Shown: positions 12,289 to 23,999 of the stretch, in pieces
Layout: every line of letters starts with the position of its first letter
Position numbering within the stretch: position 1 is the stretch's first letter
From: Maniola hyperantus
Lineage: Eukaryota > Arthropoda > Insecta > Lepidoptera > Nymphalidae
NCBI RefSeq assembly: GCF_902806685.2
Contig: NC_048545.1
Location: 9,783,852 to 9,847,851 of the forward strand
Direction: 5' to 3'
Length of the DNA stretch: 64,000 nucleotides
Position numbers and translations under genes: made by a program
Notes under the pieces: generated by a model
Database searches by the model: none
Seen by the model: only the letters and a program-made list of their open reading frames with translations
What the model was told of the DNA's origin: nothing

Positions 12289-12879
12289 AACTAAAAATAT
12301 AGGTAGGTAAATTAAAAGGAAAATCATGTTTTATATATAAAAGGTGGTCTTGAAACATCTTATACTATAGGAACTGTATAGCCACGTGTGGTTTACGGAT
12401 GTTTTTATAAGTTTGCTAGTAAGATAGTTCCTATAAAGAGGAATCAGCAGGTAATTCGCTAAGCCTTCATCAAATGCATGGTAAACTGCATTTATACACT
12501 TTTCAATTTTTCACTAGTTTTATGTGCGTCACCAACCCTAATTGCAACTAATCTTTTAAAACATGTTTTCTCTTACGATTGAGGGTTGACATCTCCGTGA
12601 AAAGTTTTCGCAATTCAAATAGAATTTCCATGTAATCTACAGGCAATATTTCACCCGTAGACGTTATTTGAATATTGGTGACACAACGTAGCAAGAAAAT
12701 CGATCAAATTGTAAAACTGTTCGTGCAAATCTTTGTCTCATGTTCGCCATAAATGTTATGTACATTTTAATATACATAATATACTTTCCTCGTGACATGT
12801 TCGAAACAAATGACGGTAAAAACCACACTGAAATCCACTACTGAACAATACCGATACATAAATTACTAATCTTCTTCTT
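12289..12879. other. Non-coding
   Basis: No gene. A degraded family-L repeat scrap at about 12405-12460. Confidence 0.4.
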
Positions 12880-13107
12880 CTTTAATATATAAAACGAAAA
12901 GGTGACTGACTGACTGACTGACTGACTGATCTATCAACGCACAGCTCGAACTACTGGACGGAGCGGGCTGAAATTTGGCATGCAGATAGCTATTATGACG
13001 TAGGCATCCACTAAGAAAGGATTTTTGAAAATTCAACGCCTAAAGGAGTAAAATAGGGGCTTGAAGTTTATTTAGTCCACGTGGACGAAGTTGCGAACAT
13101 AAGCTAG
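12880..13107 (+). mobile_element. Helitron-like family A
   Basis: TTTAATATATAAAACGAAAA start (the TC dinucleotide is in a TTC-rich run), GACTGACT repeats, end ATAAGCTAG. A Lep1-type element starts one base later. Confidence 0.75.
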
Positions 13108-13446
13108 TTCATACTAATATTATAAATGCGAAAGTGTGTCTGTCTGTCTGTCTAACTATCTGTCTGTTAGCTTTTCGCGGCCCAACAGTTTAACCAATTT
13201 TGATGAAATTTAGCATAGAGTTAGCTTACGTCCCGGGAAAAGACTGGTTTTTATCCTGGAAAATCAAAGAGTTCCCACGGGATTCCTAAAAGCCTTTAGG
13301 CTATTTAACTGGTTAATGTGAAATTTGGTACAAAGGTAGCTTGCATCCCGGAAATTGACATGGGAAACTTTTTATTCCGGAAAACCACCGGAGTTCCCAC
13401 GGGGTTTTTAAAACCCTAAATCCACGCGGACGAAGTCGCGAGCATA
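13108..13446 (+). mobile_element. Lep1-type Helitron with duplicated 3' half
   Basis: Starts TTCATACTAATATTATAAAT, has GTCTGTCTGTCTG, CCAATTTTGATGAAATTTAG and TTCCCACGGGATTCC. A second GAAATTTGGTACAAAGGTAG..GTTCCCACGGGG block follows before the end GACGAAGTCGCGAGCAT. The central and 3' parts are present twice in tandem. Confidence 0.75.
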
Positions 13447-13512
13447 GTATACTATAGTATGATATAAGTACACAATAATAATTATAATATGGTAACCTAG
13501 TATATTTATTAC

Positions 13513-13826
13513 GAAGCAGTGATAGCCTAGTGGTTAGGACGTCCGCCTTCTAATCGGAGGTCGGGGGTTCGATCCCGGGCACGCACCTCTAACTTTTCGG
13601 AATTATGTGCGTTTTAATTAATTAAATATCACTTGCTTTAACGGTGAAGCAAAACATCGTGAGGAAACCTGTATGCCTGAGAGTTCTCCATAATGTTCTC
13701 AAAGGTATGTAAAGTCTACCAATCCACACATGGCCAGCGTGGTAGACTATGGCCAAAACCCTTCTCACTCTGAGAGGAGACCCGCGTTCTGTAGTGAGCC
13801 GGTGATGGGTTGATCATGATGTAGTA
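13513..13826 (+). mobile_element. tRNA-derived SINE (Metulj-like), near full length
   Basis: The head reads GTGATAGCCTAGTGGTTAGG (A-box region) and GGTTCGATCCC at 13566-13576 (B box), so a tRNA-derived pol III promoter. Body includes AAAACATCGTGAGGAAACC and GTAGACTATGGCCAAAACCC. Ends GGGTTGATCATGATG. Confidence 0.85.
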
Positions 13827-14234
13827 TATTAACCCACTTGAGATTTAGTTTAATCAATGGGTCGCCTCGCTTTGATGTTAACTAGCACTCCGCCATATTT
13901 GATGGGAATGTAATTACTTTACTGATATCGAGCGTTGTGCACATCTCGAGCGCTTTGCATATTTGAGTTCAACTTGAACTACCTAATTAATTTTATAAAG
14001 TTAATTATTACGGCGATAGGTAGCACGTTACTTATCAACAGGAATATCAATTTTTTCAAAAAATTTGTGTGCGACCACATGTGCGACGACATGTGCGACA
14101 TGCGTTGCAATGCCGTTTAATATTTTGTAATTTTTTTCAACGAATCATATGATACTGTCCCGGTACTGACAGAAACCTTCACGCAAGTGCTATTAATAAC
14201 TGTACAAAGTTTTGACTCAATTCAATGCACGAAC
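13827..14234. other. Non-coding
   Basis: No gene recognised. The small frame at 13935-14120 repeats a Cys-Asp-His motif only because of a short ACATGTGCGAC duplication. Confidence 0.4.
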
Positions 14235-14370
14235 GCATAAAATAAAATAAAAATATTTTTATTCAATTAAACTCTTACGAGTATTTTTGAATCGTCAGCT
14301 GCATCTACCACTGGTTCGTAATGCCTTTCCAACCGAGAAAAACCAGCAAGAAACTCGGCGGTTGCTCACG
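14235..14370 (-). mobile_element. LINE 3'-end-like repeat, family L
   Basis: AATAAAATAAAAATATTTTT then ACCACTGGTTCGTAATGCC and AACCAGCAAGAAACTCGGCG. Best preserved copy of this family. Directly followed by a Helitron family-A 3' scrap at about 14372-14420. Confidence 0.55.
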
Positions 14371-14420
14371 CAAGCGGTTTGAAATTTGTGTTGTCCACGC
14401 GGTAGAAGTCGCGAGCATAT

Positions 14421-14907
14421 TCTATGAGCGCAAAATGTTCAATGTCACAAGGATATTTCGTACATAACACGGCAGTCTATTCGGCGTTTTCCATAATTAG
14501 ATACTTCGCTGAACTCCAGAGTCCAGACTCCTCCAGTAGTCATCTTAATTGCATTGTCACTTAGTTGTGTTTTTCTCGACAAACTAATTTAATGTTGGCG
14601 CGAACTTTTGGCTACGAGACGTGAATCATGTAATTGCTTATTTTTTTACTATTTAAACGGGAACGTTAACAAAGCTAGACAAGATATAAGTTTTCTTTTT
14701 ACTTGAAGTAATAGAAAAATTTCAATCGCTTCTTTTAATTAAAAGACAAATTTTAGCTTAGCTCGTTTAACGGCGGTCATTCGCTCCATACAAACGAAGT
14801 TTGGGTCTCATTTGAATATTAATCAATCAAACTCGGTGTAATTTTATAGAAACGTTCTAGAAACTAATATCAGTAATTTACGAGATTTCGGTACTTATAA
14901 TTTAAAA
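14421..14907. other. Non-coding
   Basis: No gene or repeat recognised. Confidence 0.4.
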
Positions 14908-15103
14908 CTAGCTGATGCCCACAACTTCGTTCGCGTTTGAATTTCCTGAGAAAAAGTAGCCTATGTCACTCTCCAGATCTTTGATTATACCCATGCCATA
15001 AATCACGTCCGCTCCGTTGCGACGTGATTAAAGGACAAACCAACAACCCAACAAACCAATAAACCAACAAATAAACATACTTTCGCATTTATAATATAGA
15101 TAA
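14908..15103 (-). mobile_element. Lep1-type Helitron, minus strand
   Basis: Begins CTAGCTGATGCCCACAACTT (3' end, minus) and ends CTTTCGCATTTATAATATAG (5' end, minus). The middle has a CAAACCAACAAC-type repeat. Overlapping frames here are chance frames. Confidence 0.75.
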
Positions 15104-15679
15104 GTGATTAATGTTTGTCTGTCCGTCTGTCTCTGTCTTTCTGTTCGTTCCGCAACGGTGATCCGATTGAGTAGAAGCTTTGTACAGTTGGTGTCAGCGC
15201 TTGACATCACAGCAGCAGCACCGCATTCGGAAATAAACGCGTTAATTAAGCAAATTATTAAGAAAGAAATTTGTGGGCGAATTTCCATTAAATGGTAGAA
15301 ATCAACATTAATTAGTCACGAAGAAAGTAATTAATAATTATCTACCTACATTTAACAAAACCTTTTTTACTCTCAAGATAAAATGAAAATAAAATGAAAG
15401 TGTTTACTTTGAAAATGGGACTTAATTTGCGATATTATCTTCTTCGAAACATTTCCATAATAAAGATTGTAATGGCAATTTGAGCCTAGTAAAATATTTG
15501 TGAAAGCATCTTTACAAACTGAACTTCAGAGAATTCTGAATAAAACCTTTTCATTAGTCACTAATGGCATTTAGAAATAATTGGACGGAAATCAAAAAAT
15601 CTGTTATGATAAATTTAAAATTTTGATGGACAATATTTTTTGGAGTTAGGTCATACCTCACAGGTATAGTTCAGTTAGC
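15104..15679. other. Non-coding
   Basis: No supported gene. A GTCTGTCC run at 15115 belongs to repeat-like sequence. Confidence 0.4.
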
Positions 15680-15845
15680 TGGCAAGAAATTTTGTACATC
15701 GACCTTTAGAATGAAATTTCGATTTTGTAGAGAGTTGTCTCAGTCACTCATACCTATGTGACGTTTTGTTGGTTTCAACGACAGAGACAACGCTCTACGA
15801 AACTGCTATCTCTTTCTAAAGATCGATGTACAATATTTTCTACCG
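15680..15845. mobile_element. Palindromic MITE, family P3
   Basis: Left arm ATTTTGTACATCGACCTTTA pairs with right-arm TAAAGATCGATGTACAATAT, and GAGTTGTCTC pairs with GAGACAACGC nearer the centre. Fold-back over most of its length. Related copies at 16726 (half) and 18876. Confidence 0.75.
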
Positions 15846-18063
15846 CGTACTGGACCTACCTATGGGTCTCTCTGCAATCGGCTTTGTAAGCCTTTTCGTA
15901 ATGGTACGAATACGAGTAGGTACTTAATTAGCAGTGGTTTATTTATCAGTTGGGTCTGTGGCGGAAATTATCTTTTGGTCAGTTTGAAGAGGTCGCTAAA
16001 TGATGGCTTTACGGCTTTACCGTTACGGGTTCTTTTCCGTACAGATTTGTTATATTAATAGACAAAGTGTATTAATTATTAATATTGTTCGCATTTTATT
16101 TTATTATTAATTTTTACAGGAAAACTTACAGGAAAGCTAAGGAAAAAGTAAACAGATAAAAACATTAGAAAAAAATTGAAGCTAATGACAAGTTTTTACA
16201 CATAGAATTCACATAAGAAAAACAAAAAAAACGACTGGGGGAGAGAGAATAGAGGGAAAGTAGTAAAGCAAAAAACAAAAGGTGGCAAAAAACAAAGACG
16301 AAAACGGAAAAACTTTTAAAATATAAATTTTTATTATGCCTTTAGCTTGTAGGTAGGTAAGTACTCTTGCCAGGTTTTTGATATTCGCAACACTATGGCG
16401 TGAACTACGCAACTTGAATAGAATTCCATCTATAGGAAACACATGTTATATTTCTTTATAAAAATACCTTTCCATCGAGGAAAGCTTTTAGTGGAATCAC
16501 GGTGTTGCGTGCTCCGCATAATAAACGCGGCAATGTTACTTAATAATGTAGGTACATAGGAGTTCGATGATATAAGTCATTTTCCCGTACCGGAAAATCG
16601 CTTTCAGCAAAATTTTTGATAATATAATCTTTGGCACAATCATGTTCGTTTTCAATATCGACTCTACATAATATTGTGCTACACATTATACTGTATATGT
16701 ATAATATGACTAGCTTATGTCCGTCTCAACGACAGAGACAATGCACTATAAAACTGCTATCTGTTTCTAAAGTTTGATGTAAGTACATTATTTTCTGCCA
16801 CGTACTGTATACAGTTTCTAGCCCTGAATATATCGCTCCAGTGGCGGTTTACGACGGATATGGCCTGTCCACTGTAATAATTTAATCATAATTTCACCTA
16901 CTTAAACGCTAAGCAGTAAAGTTTCTTTTTCACCGTGTTTTGTGTTCTACTCTAACAAATTAGCGGGCCACAATATGTTATATTATATTATATCCTACAA
17001 TTTCTTCAGAGATATGCAAGTTTCCTTACGATGTAATCCTTCACTTCAGAACATGCGTCAACAGTTGCAAGCACTTAAGATTAGAGGATTTAAGACATAG
17101 CCTACAGCTTATAGGTCCAGCTATTTAGGTAGGTTCGTACATATCTATTTATAGGCTTCGATTATAAACTATTACAAACATGCATTATTAATTACTACAG
17201 TAGTATGAATATACCTACGATTTTATGTATGATGTTGATAGAATGCGAGCATCTTTAGTGTTAAAGTAAAATTTAACGTTATAGTATTCGTCTTGTTAAT
17301 AAAGCTCTAGTACCAAGATACATCTACAGCCAGCGATCCAAGTGGAAACTTTGCGAAATTAAAATCGGTAGAAATAAATTTTCAATCCAGGACTAGGCCC
17401 ATGTTACTCTGGCGTTATTCTATTTCAACGTTCGAATTCTATCAACGTTGATTATGTGATGTATAATTTCAAGGAACGTGAGTTTCTGGCCCGCAGGTGA
17501 CTTGTGGATGACTATTGAAGCATCATTGTTCATTGCGCGTTATTGTAAAACAAACTCGCGGTACGACGAAACAAACGAGCGACAGCGCGCAACTCCTTCA
17601 TCCTCTTTGTCACGGTCGCGTAGGTCATAGCATAAGGAATTTTAATGTCCATTGCTTTGTATACTAGAGAGATTATGTAAGTGTATTTTATTTTCTGTAT
17701 GCGGGAGTACCTACCTAAAAATCGGTGAATAGGCATTTCTATTAACCTTTGTAATTTTCTTTTGAGTATTTTATTTCTTTTAACTTTGCAGGTTACTTTT
17801 GCGTGTTCATTTCCTTCATAACAATTCACGGTTCACTTTAAACTAATTACTTGGCGTTCTTGAAATATTAGGTTATTAGCGGTGGCGTGAAAATACACAC
17901 GCAAAGAAACAATCTGACAATCTAAACGAAGTATGTATACTAGTAACCAGGTTATTTTATCAGCCAGCTTTACAAATTATTACATCTTTTCATATCTTGT
18001 TTACTTATTTTTCGGTGCTAAAAACTGTTTTTTTTTGCCTAAAACAGACTTTAGAGAAAAATA
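15846..18063. other. Non-coding with two repeat scraps
   Basis: A half copy of P3 MITE lies at about 16726-16802, joined on its left to a Helitron family-A 3' end (CTAGCTTATGTCCG). At 17325-17400 a block is repeated in inverted orientation at 19700-19760. The minus-strand frame at 17530-17829 is Arg/Lys-rich with no known domain, judged a chance frame. Confidence 0.45.
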
Positions 18064-18362
18064 ACTTTTAGGTTTCCGTGCCAACGGGATCATATTACCT
18101 ATTAAGCCTCCACTGTCCTGTCCATTCGTCCGTCCATCCGTCCATCTGTATGTCTGACAGCGGGCTACACCTATCTTGTGAGCTGTAATAGGTAGATAGT
18201 TAAAAAGTTTCACAGAATTAGTTCTATTGCAGCAATAAGAACAGATGATAAAAATTCACATTGGCTGCCATACAAATTAAAACATTAAAATGACAGTGTT
18301 ATATCTTGTACAATGGTAAGGAACCTATCGTGTGCGAATCCGCCTCGCACTTGACCACTTTT
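18064..18362 (+). repeat. GGGTTCCGT-type repeat, variant
   Basis: TTTCCGTGCCAACGGGATC start, a GTCCGTCCATCCGTCC stretch and GCCTCGCACTTGACC end, which matches the ends of the repeat at 11840 but not its middle. A related variant is at 44497. Confidence 0.55.
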
Positions 18363-18875
18363 CTTCAGTTAGCCAGTTGCCTAAAATATTATATTCATTC
18401 TTTGTTGCTTTTCAAAGTTGCTCTTCCCAACTGCTTTTAGTCTTCTTTTATCAATAAAATTATTATTATTTCAAAATATCCTTTTGGTCTTGTCATTTCT
18501 CCAACTTTTTAAGTACATTGCAAGAACTATTAAATTAACTTTATTAGCACTTCATTTGAATAATCGAGTAATACCCCGCCTTCGAGTGGATTAGCCGTCA
18601 ACTTCAAAAACTTCGAAAAGGGCTTTTGGACGTCTCAGTTCTTATTAATTGTATTACTTAGCATTAATGGAATAAGTAACTTTAGAATATTCCTGAGTAT
18701 AGAACTAACAGTGAAACTAATTAATAATGTCATTGTAAGTTATCTTTTACTAAAGATGCATATACACATTCGCTAAAGAGAGTGCGACAAGTGGCGAGTC
18801 ATGTTAGTATCTTAGACGAATTATTCTCTAATTCATCTGAGATTAGTATGTATTTATCTCCAGTCTCGTATCTGT
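18363..18875. other. Non-coding
   Basis: No gene or repeat recognised. Confidence 0.4.
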
Positions 18876-19022
18876 GCCGGCAGGAAATACTGTACATCGA
18901 TCTTTAGACAGAGATTTCAGCTACGTAGCGCGTTTTCTCTATCATTCATACCTATGTGACGTTTTGTCGGTCTCTGAAACTCTGAAGGTCGATGTAAGTA
19001 GAATAAATATTTCCTGGTAGGG
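18876..19022. mobile_element. Palindromic MITE, family P3
   Basis: GGAAATACTGTACATCGATC at the left, GAAGGTCGATGTAAG and AATATTTCC at the right, and the shared centre TTCATACCTATGTGACGTTT. Second fairly complete copy of the family at 15680. Confidence 0.7.
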
Positions 19023-19083
19023 TACCATAACCGCGTAGTGGCGAGATTATGCGTGACATACCGACGATATCATAACGTCTGTT

Positions 19084-19230
19084 CCGGCTGTACTCACGTG
19101 TTTAGTCGACGTTAGCCCGACTAGTTGTCACAACCGCGGCGCGCGCGCGAACTGACTCCCTTGAAAAAGGACCCCTGATGGGTTCGAAACTAGTCGGGCT
19201 AACGTAGACTAAACACGTGAGTACAGCCGG
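19084..19230. mobile_element. Fold-back element, family P4
   Basis: Left arm CCGGCTGTACTCACGTGTTT continuing to GTTAGCCCGACTAGT pairs with a right arm starting ACTAGTCGGGCTAACG and ending GTGAGTACAGCCGG; about 42 bp arms with few mismatches. The loop holds a CGCG run and GACTCCCTTGAAAAAGGACC. A rearranged copy is at 52972. Confidence 0.8.
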
Positions 19231-20271
19231 GACAGATATTATTTATAATGGAAATCACTCGCGGTACTTTAAACGCTAAGATATTATAACGGTTAGATTT
19301 GAACATTTGCAATGATAGTACTTTCTATCAATCATTGCAATCAAATCAAAGTTTATTATAATAATTATTGTTAATGGCAGTAACTAACTTTTTTGAAGTT
19401 TTCTTTACACAAGACCAATTTGTACATTATATTTTGTCTCTTGACAATCCGCTGTTTTTCCGCACGAAAAGCTGTTGTCCCCGAGATCACCGATATCTAT
19501 AGAATAAAGCGTAGTTTATTTGGTTGACTCCGTTGATGTCGAAACCATTCCTTTGACTCTGTACATAATATTACGTTTACAAAATGAAATTTTAAGCACA
19601 CTCGCACGTCTCACCAACGTCGCTAAAATTTGAGAGTCGAAACACAATACCGTCAAAGTAAAATGAACCTAAAGAGCCTTGAATTAAAGTCAAAAATTCA
19701 ATGCCACTGATTTTAATTTCGCAACGTTTCCGCTTGGAGTGCTGGCTGTAGATGTGTAGACAAACTTGAGCTTTAAAACAAGGCAGTTAAGATCCAGTTT
19801 ACTATAACGCGGAAGTGTTTCGATACTCGAATATTATCAACGTTGGTGAGACATAAAATCTAGTACTAAGCGTACTATATTCGTAAGTATACTCGTTCGT
19901 TAGAATATTATGTGAAGTTTGTTCCACGACTGTTTCGCCAACTTTAATCCATTCAAAGACAAAGTGAATGTTTATTTCAAACATTTATACATTTTGAGAT
20001 TTACAAGTCCGTGACGGTGTTCCTGCATTCTCGGTTTACGGATTCGTAATGACTTCAAAGTTTAAATTGACGCTCCACGCTGCAACTAATCAGCGTTAAA
20101 AAGTTTCTTTGAACGAAGTAATTTTATATGGCGGCGTATGTTCCACGTAATTGTTTTAATTTAAAGGGGTCTTATTTCAGTAATGTACAAAGGAAGTTAC
20201 CTATGTATTCATATTTGTTTGGCTTCTGTCACTGGAACAACAGACAAAATATAAACCGAGGACGGACATAC
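19231..20271. other. Non-coding
   Basis: No gene. Contains the inverted partner (about 19700-19760) of the 17325 repeat block. Confidence 0.4.
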
Positions 20272-20468
20272 CTAGGTTACGATTTGTCCTGAAAAACTAA
20301 GAGCTCCCACGGGATTTTAAAGGCCCACCCATTTAACCGATTTCGACGAAAGGTACAGAGATAACTTGCATCCCGATAATGGACATGGCTAACTTTATCC
20401 CGGAAAATCATTGAGTTCCCAGGAATTATTAAAAAACCTAAATTCAATGGGTGGAGCCGCAAGCATCA
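20272..20468 (+). mobile_element. Lep1-type Helitron 3' part, duplicated
   Basis: Two passes through the Lep1 3' half: CTAAGAGCTCCCACGGGATT, then ACCGATTTCGACGAAAGGTA and TTATCCCGGAAAATC, ending GCAAGCATCACTTAG. 5' end missing. Confidence 0.6.
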
Positions 20469-20565
20469 CTTAGTACCCTTTCACTCCAAGTCAAGTTATT
20501 TATTGTAGTACAATATTCTATTAAAAAAATCCTAGTTAAAATTACTAAAACTTATCTAAATATCA

Positions 20566-20665
20566 TCATCAACCTATCGTCGGCCCACTACTGAGAACAG
20601 GGAATTTAGGTACACACTCTCAAAATGAGAAGAGACCTGGAGTTCTTAGTCCATAGTACGTTACA
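20566..20665 (-). mobile_element. SINE 3' fragment, minus strand
   Basis: CATCATCAACCTATCGTCGG, CACTACTGAGAACAGGG and AATGAGAAGAGACC correspond to the 3' end of the tRNA-derived SINE. Head missing. Confidence 0.5.
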
Positions 20666-21614
20666 AAATACGAAAGTCACTAATTGATTAACGTTGACTC
20701 CAACTCCAGCAATTAAGAGCAGCGCGGCTGAAACTTGATCGCCCTTTTCGAAGTTCACGTATTAATCCAGGGGTAACACAATGAAAACTTTATTCGAACT
20801 AAAGTTTAAACATTGCTTGAAGTGTTGAACACCACTTCGGTGCTCCTAATAGCGGTTTTGGTACCATTAAAGGCGCTCATAAAGGGGACAAGTTTTTTTG
20901 GAATTTTCTTGATGCAACGGTGTAGCCATCTCTTGCTCGCTCGCAACTTGGCCAGTGTGTAATGTAGTCCTATGATTTCCCGAACCCCGATTTGCACAAA
21001 CATTTTGTCAACGATTCCTTAGTTTCTAAATAATATCTGTCCGTATGGATTACTACTACTAGAGCACCCGCCTCTCCGCTCACGATTTGTGTGTGTGGGT
21101 GACAATAGGGCCGAGGACAATCGAACGGTACAAGGGCAACACTATACTCAAGCAAGATCGGTTTTCAAGTGCTTCTCGGTCGCGTGACAACAAGGTGAGT
21201 ACTGAGTGACACCAGAGGGGCAGTGCCAGTAGTTAGTATTTTGTGCTATTATTACATAAAATTTTATCTCATTATTAAGTTTAGTTAGTATCTTATGTTG
21301 ATACTGGTACATTAGCCAGGAAGATTTAGTAGCGCTTTATGTAGATTTTATATTGTAACAGTAAACGTAAAAGAAATTGAAATTAAAGAGATAAAGTGCG
21401 TTTTATTTCTAATAAATCCCGTATAAAAATGTTTCCATTCTCTTTTTACGTACCTCTGAAAGGCTAAAAATCGTCTTTTGTTTATAGTCCGATAAATTTC
21501 CTATTTGAGACACCTGCGTTTAATGGCATCGCTTTGTTCAGATTAATAATTTCCAACGTTCTGCTTTTTATTGCGCGATTCGCCTCAAACGAAATAGGTT
21601 TCGTGAATTATGAC
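20666..21614. other. Non-coding
   Basis: No supported gene. Minus-strand frames at 20806-21155 have no domain. No clear repeat. Confidence 0.4.
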
Positions 21615-21805
21615 GTCAAACTGACTGACTGATCTATCAACGCACAGCACAAACTACTGAACGGATCGGGCTGAAAGGCATGCAGATAGCTATTATGTCG
21701 TAAGAAACCCACTTATAAAGGATTTTAGAAAATTCAACTCGTGTGCCCTCGTGGCAACAAGGGTTTGAAATTTATGTAGTCCAAAGTTGTGGGAATAAGC
21801 TAGTC
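21615..21805 (+). mobile_element. Helitron-like family A, internally deleted
   Basis: GACTGACTGATCTATCAACG, ACGGATCGGGCTGAAAGGCA and end ATAAGCTAG before T. Lacks the AT-rich 5' end and has a deletion near the 3' end. Confidence 0.7.
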
Positions 21806-22412
21806 TTTGAGTAATTTTGAAAAATACCTACTACTCGTTATTGTTGTCGTAGAAATGATATTTTACTAAGAAAGTTATACGTGTATTACCGCAACTAGAA
21901 GTTACCCAGTAGGCCTTTATATCAAGCGAACCTATTAACTAAGTTTCAGGAAATTAGTCATGCTTGAAAATAATGGCGTATTACGGAAAACTTAAAGGCC
22001 GTAATCACGCAACAACTTGCTTGAAGTAATGAATATTGACTGGGTATTATTAATAAAGTCATTAGGTGTAAAAATAAACTACAATTTTTTTGGGGTAATT
22101 TATACCCCTGGCTTCATTCACGTAAAATTTTGGGAGCCAATATAGAGTTTGACTGGAATTACATGCAGGCTAATCCATTCTAAGTTTCCATTTAGTCAAA
22201 GATTGATGAGATTTGGGTCAAAGTTTGAGCAATGATTTCATTCTGTCTTATATATACATTTAACTAAGTACGAAGTTACTGTTAGTCGATGAATTTTTGC
22301 GACTTATGAAATAAACAATTTAGTTGATTTTCACATTGATTCTCTTAACAATTCAAATTGTTTCTTTTGCTTCCTAATTTTATTTTAATCTTCCTAGTTT
22401 TGTTTTGCTTGT
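21806..22412. other. Non-coding
   Basis: No gene or repeat recognised. Confidence 0.4.
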
Positions 22413-22756
22413 TGAAATTTGGAATGGAGATAGATTATACCCTGGATTAACAAATAGGCTACTTTTTATCCCGGAATACCAAAGAGCTCCCGCGGGATTT
22501 TGAAAAATGTAAATCCACGCGGACGAAGTCGCGGGCATCAGCTAGTAATATTATTATAAATGTGAAAGTGTGGATGTTTGGATAAAGTTACTCAATGACG
22601 CAAAAACGGTTGAACGAATTTGGATGAAATTTAGAACGGAGATAGATTATATCCTGCATTAACAAATAGGCTACTTTTTATCCTGGAAAATCAAAGAGTT
22701 CCCGCGAGATTTTGAAAATTGTAAATCCACGCGGATGATGTCGCGGGCATCAGCTC
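22413..22756 (+). mobile_element. Two Lep1-type Helitrons in tandem
   Basis: A 3' half copy ends GGGCATCAGCTAG at about 22545, and a second, nearly complete copy starts at once (AATATTATTATAAATGTGAA) and ends GGGCATCAGCTCG. Both share ACAAATAGGCTACTTTTTAT, so they are of the same subfamily. Confidence 0.75.
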
Positions 22757-23236
22757 GTATTTTAATAATGTGTGTGAACATAACATCTGAAAAAGACTGA
22801 AGTGATTTTATTATTAGAGAAAAATAATAATATAAGTATCTACATAACGTAAAGTACTCTTACCTCCATTCTCAAGGATGAGGTATAAGAAAAGGATACT
22901 TTGTCGCCAAAGAGCCGGCATAGATCAAAGTGCAAAGTATCCGATCCGGGCGCATTACTCTTTGACAGAAGCACCGTGGGGACTTAGGAATGCCTTCTTC
23001 TGAAAAGATACCTACCCTTTGTGTTCGTATATCTTTTGCTTTGAGCTATATAACCTATTGCAATTAAAAATTATCTGCCGTAGATCTTTGTTTATATACT
23101 TTTTATTGCAATATTTTCTTTATTTATATTGCATAGTTAATTTTTCTTTGGCCCTTACTTATAAATAACTGCCTACATGTAACTGTCATATTAAGGAATA
23201 AGATTTACTAATACAACAACTTTATATGATATATTG
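22757..23236. other. Non-coding
   Basis: No gene or repeat recognised. Confidence 0.4.
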
Positions 23237-23453
23237 ATATTATAAGTGCGAAAGTGGGTGTCTGTTTGTCCATGAAACGATCGAACGAAATTTGATACAG
23301 AGATCGCTTGCATCTAGGGAACGAATATAGTCTACTTTTTGTTTCGAAAAATTAAACAATTCCCACAGGATTTTAGAGGCTAATTCTTTAAACAGATTTT
23401 GAGTAAACAGAAGAGTTCTCACGGGATTTTCAAATCCTCGAGGCCAAAGCTAG
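23237..23453 (+). mobile_element. Lep1-type Helitron, diverged
   Basis: GATATTATAAGTGCGAAAGT, CGAACGAAATTTGATACAG, CTCACGGGATTTTC, end AAAGCTAG before T. The next Helitron begins directly. Confidence 0.65.
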
Positions 23454-23669
23454 TTTAAATATATAAAATGAATAGGTGACTGACTGATCTGTCTACGCAC
23501 AGCTCAAACTACTGGAGGGATCAGGCTGAAATTTGGCATGCAGATATAGCTACTATTACATTGACATAAGTCAAGGAAGGGTTTTTGAAAATTCAACCCT
23601 TAAAGGGGTAAAATCGGTGTTTTAAATTTGTGTAGTCCACGCGGACGAAGTCGCGGAGATAAGCTAGTT
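23454..23669 (+). mobile_element. Helitron-like family A
   Basis: TTAAATATATAAAATGAATA start, GCTGAAATTTGGCATGCAG, GACGAAGTCGCGGAG, end ATAAGCTAG before T. Abuts a Lep1-type element. Confidence 0.75.
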
Positions 23670-23999
23670 TAAGTTTACCTAGACTTTAGACTTTTATTTA
23701 TATACAATATTGGGTTTTCAATAGGTGAAGTACAAGAAAAGCATTATTTCTATAGGTATTAAAAATTAAAGCATTTAATAAGAATTTGTATTCGTCACAC
23801 CTGCGGCATATTGAAATCACTTTTTTACGCTTCAGTTTTATCACGATCCGCATTCAGACTTCAGCAATAAAGGCGGAATTACACCTTCTGAATAAAAACA
23901 CAAAACCTCACGTTCATTGCAAAGGTTATCGTGCATCACGTCCAGAATATTAATGTTTTCACGCGGTTCCTTCCTTAAATTATTATTTTCATCTTTTTT
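23670..23999. other. Non-coding
   Basis: No gene or repeat recognised. Confidence 0.4.

Noticed and set aside
13513..13600. Possible tRNA gene
   Set aside because: A and B boxes are present but the cloverleaf does not close and the same sequence recurs with a SINE body; it is a SINE head.
17530..17829. 99-codon basic frame on the minus strand
   Set aside because: No domain, no splice support, and the sequence looks like ordinary intergenic DNA.
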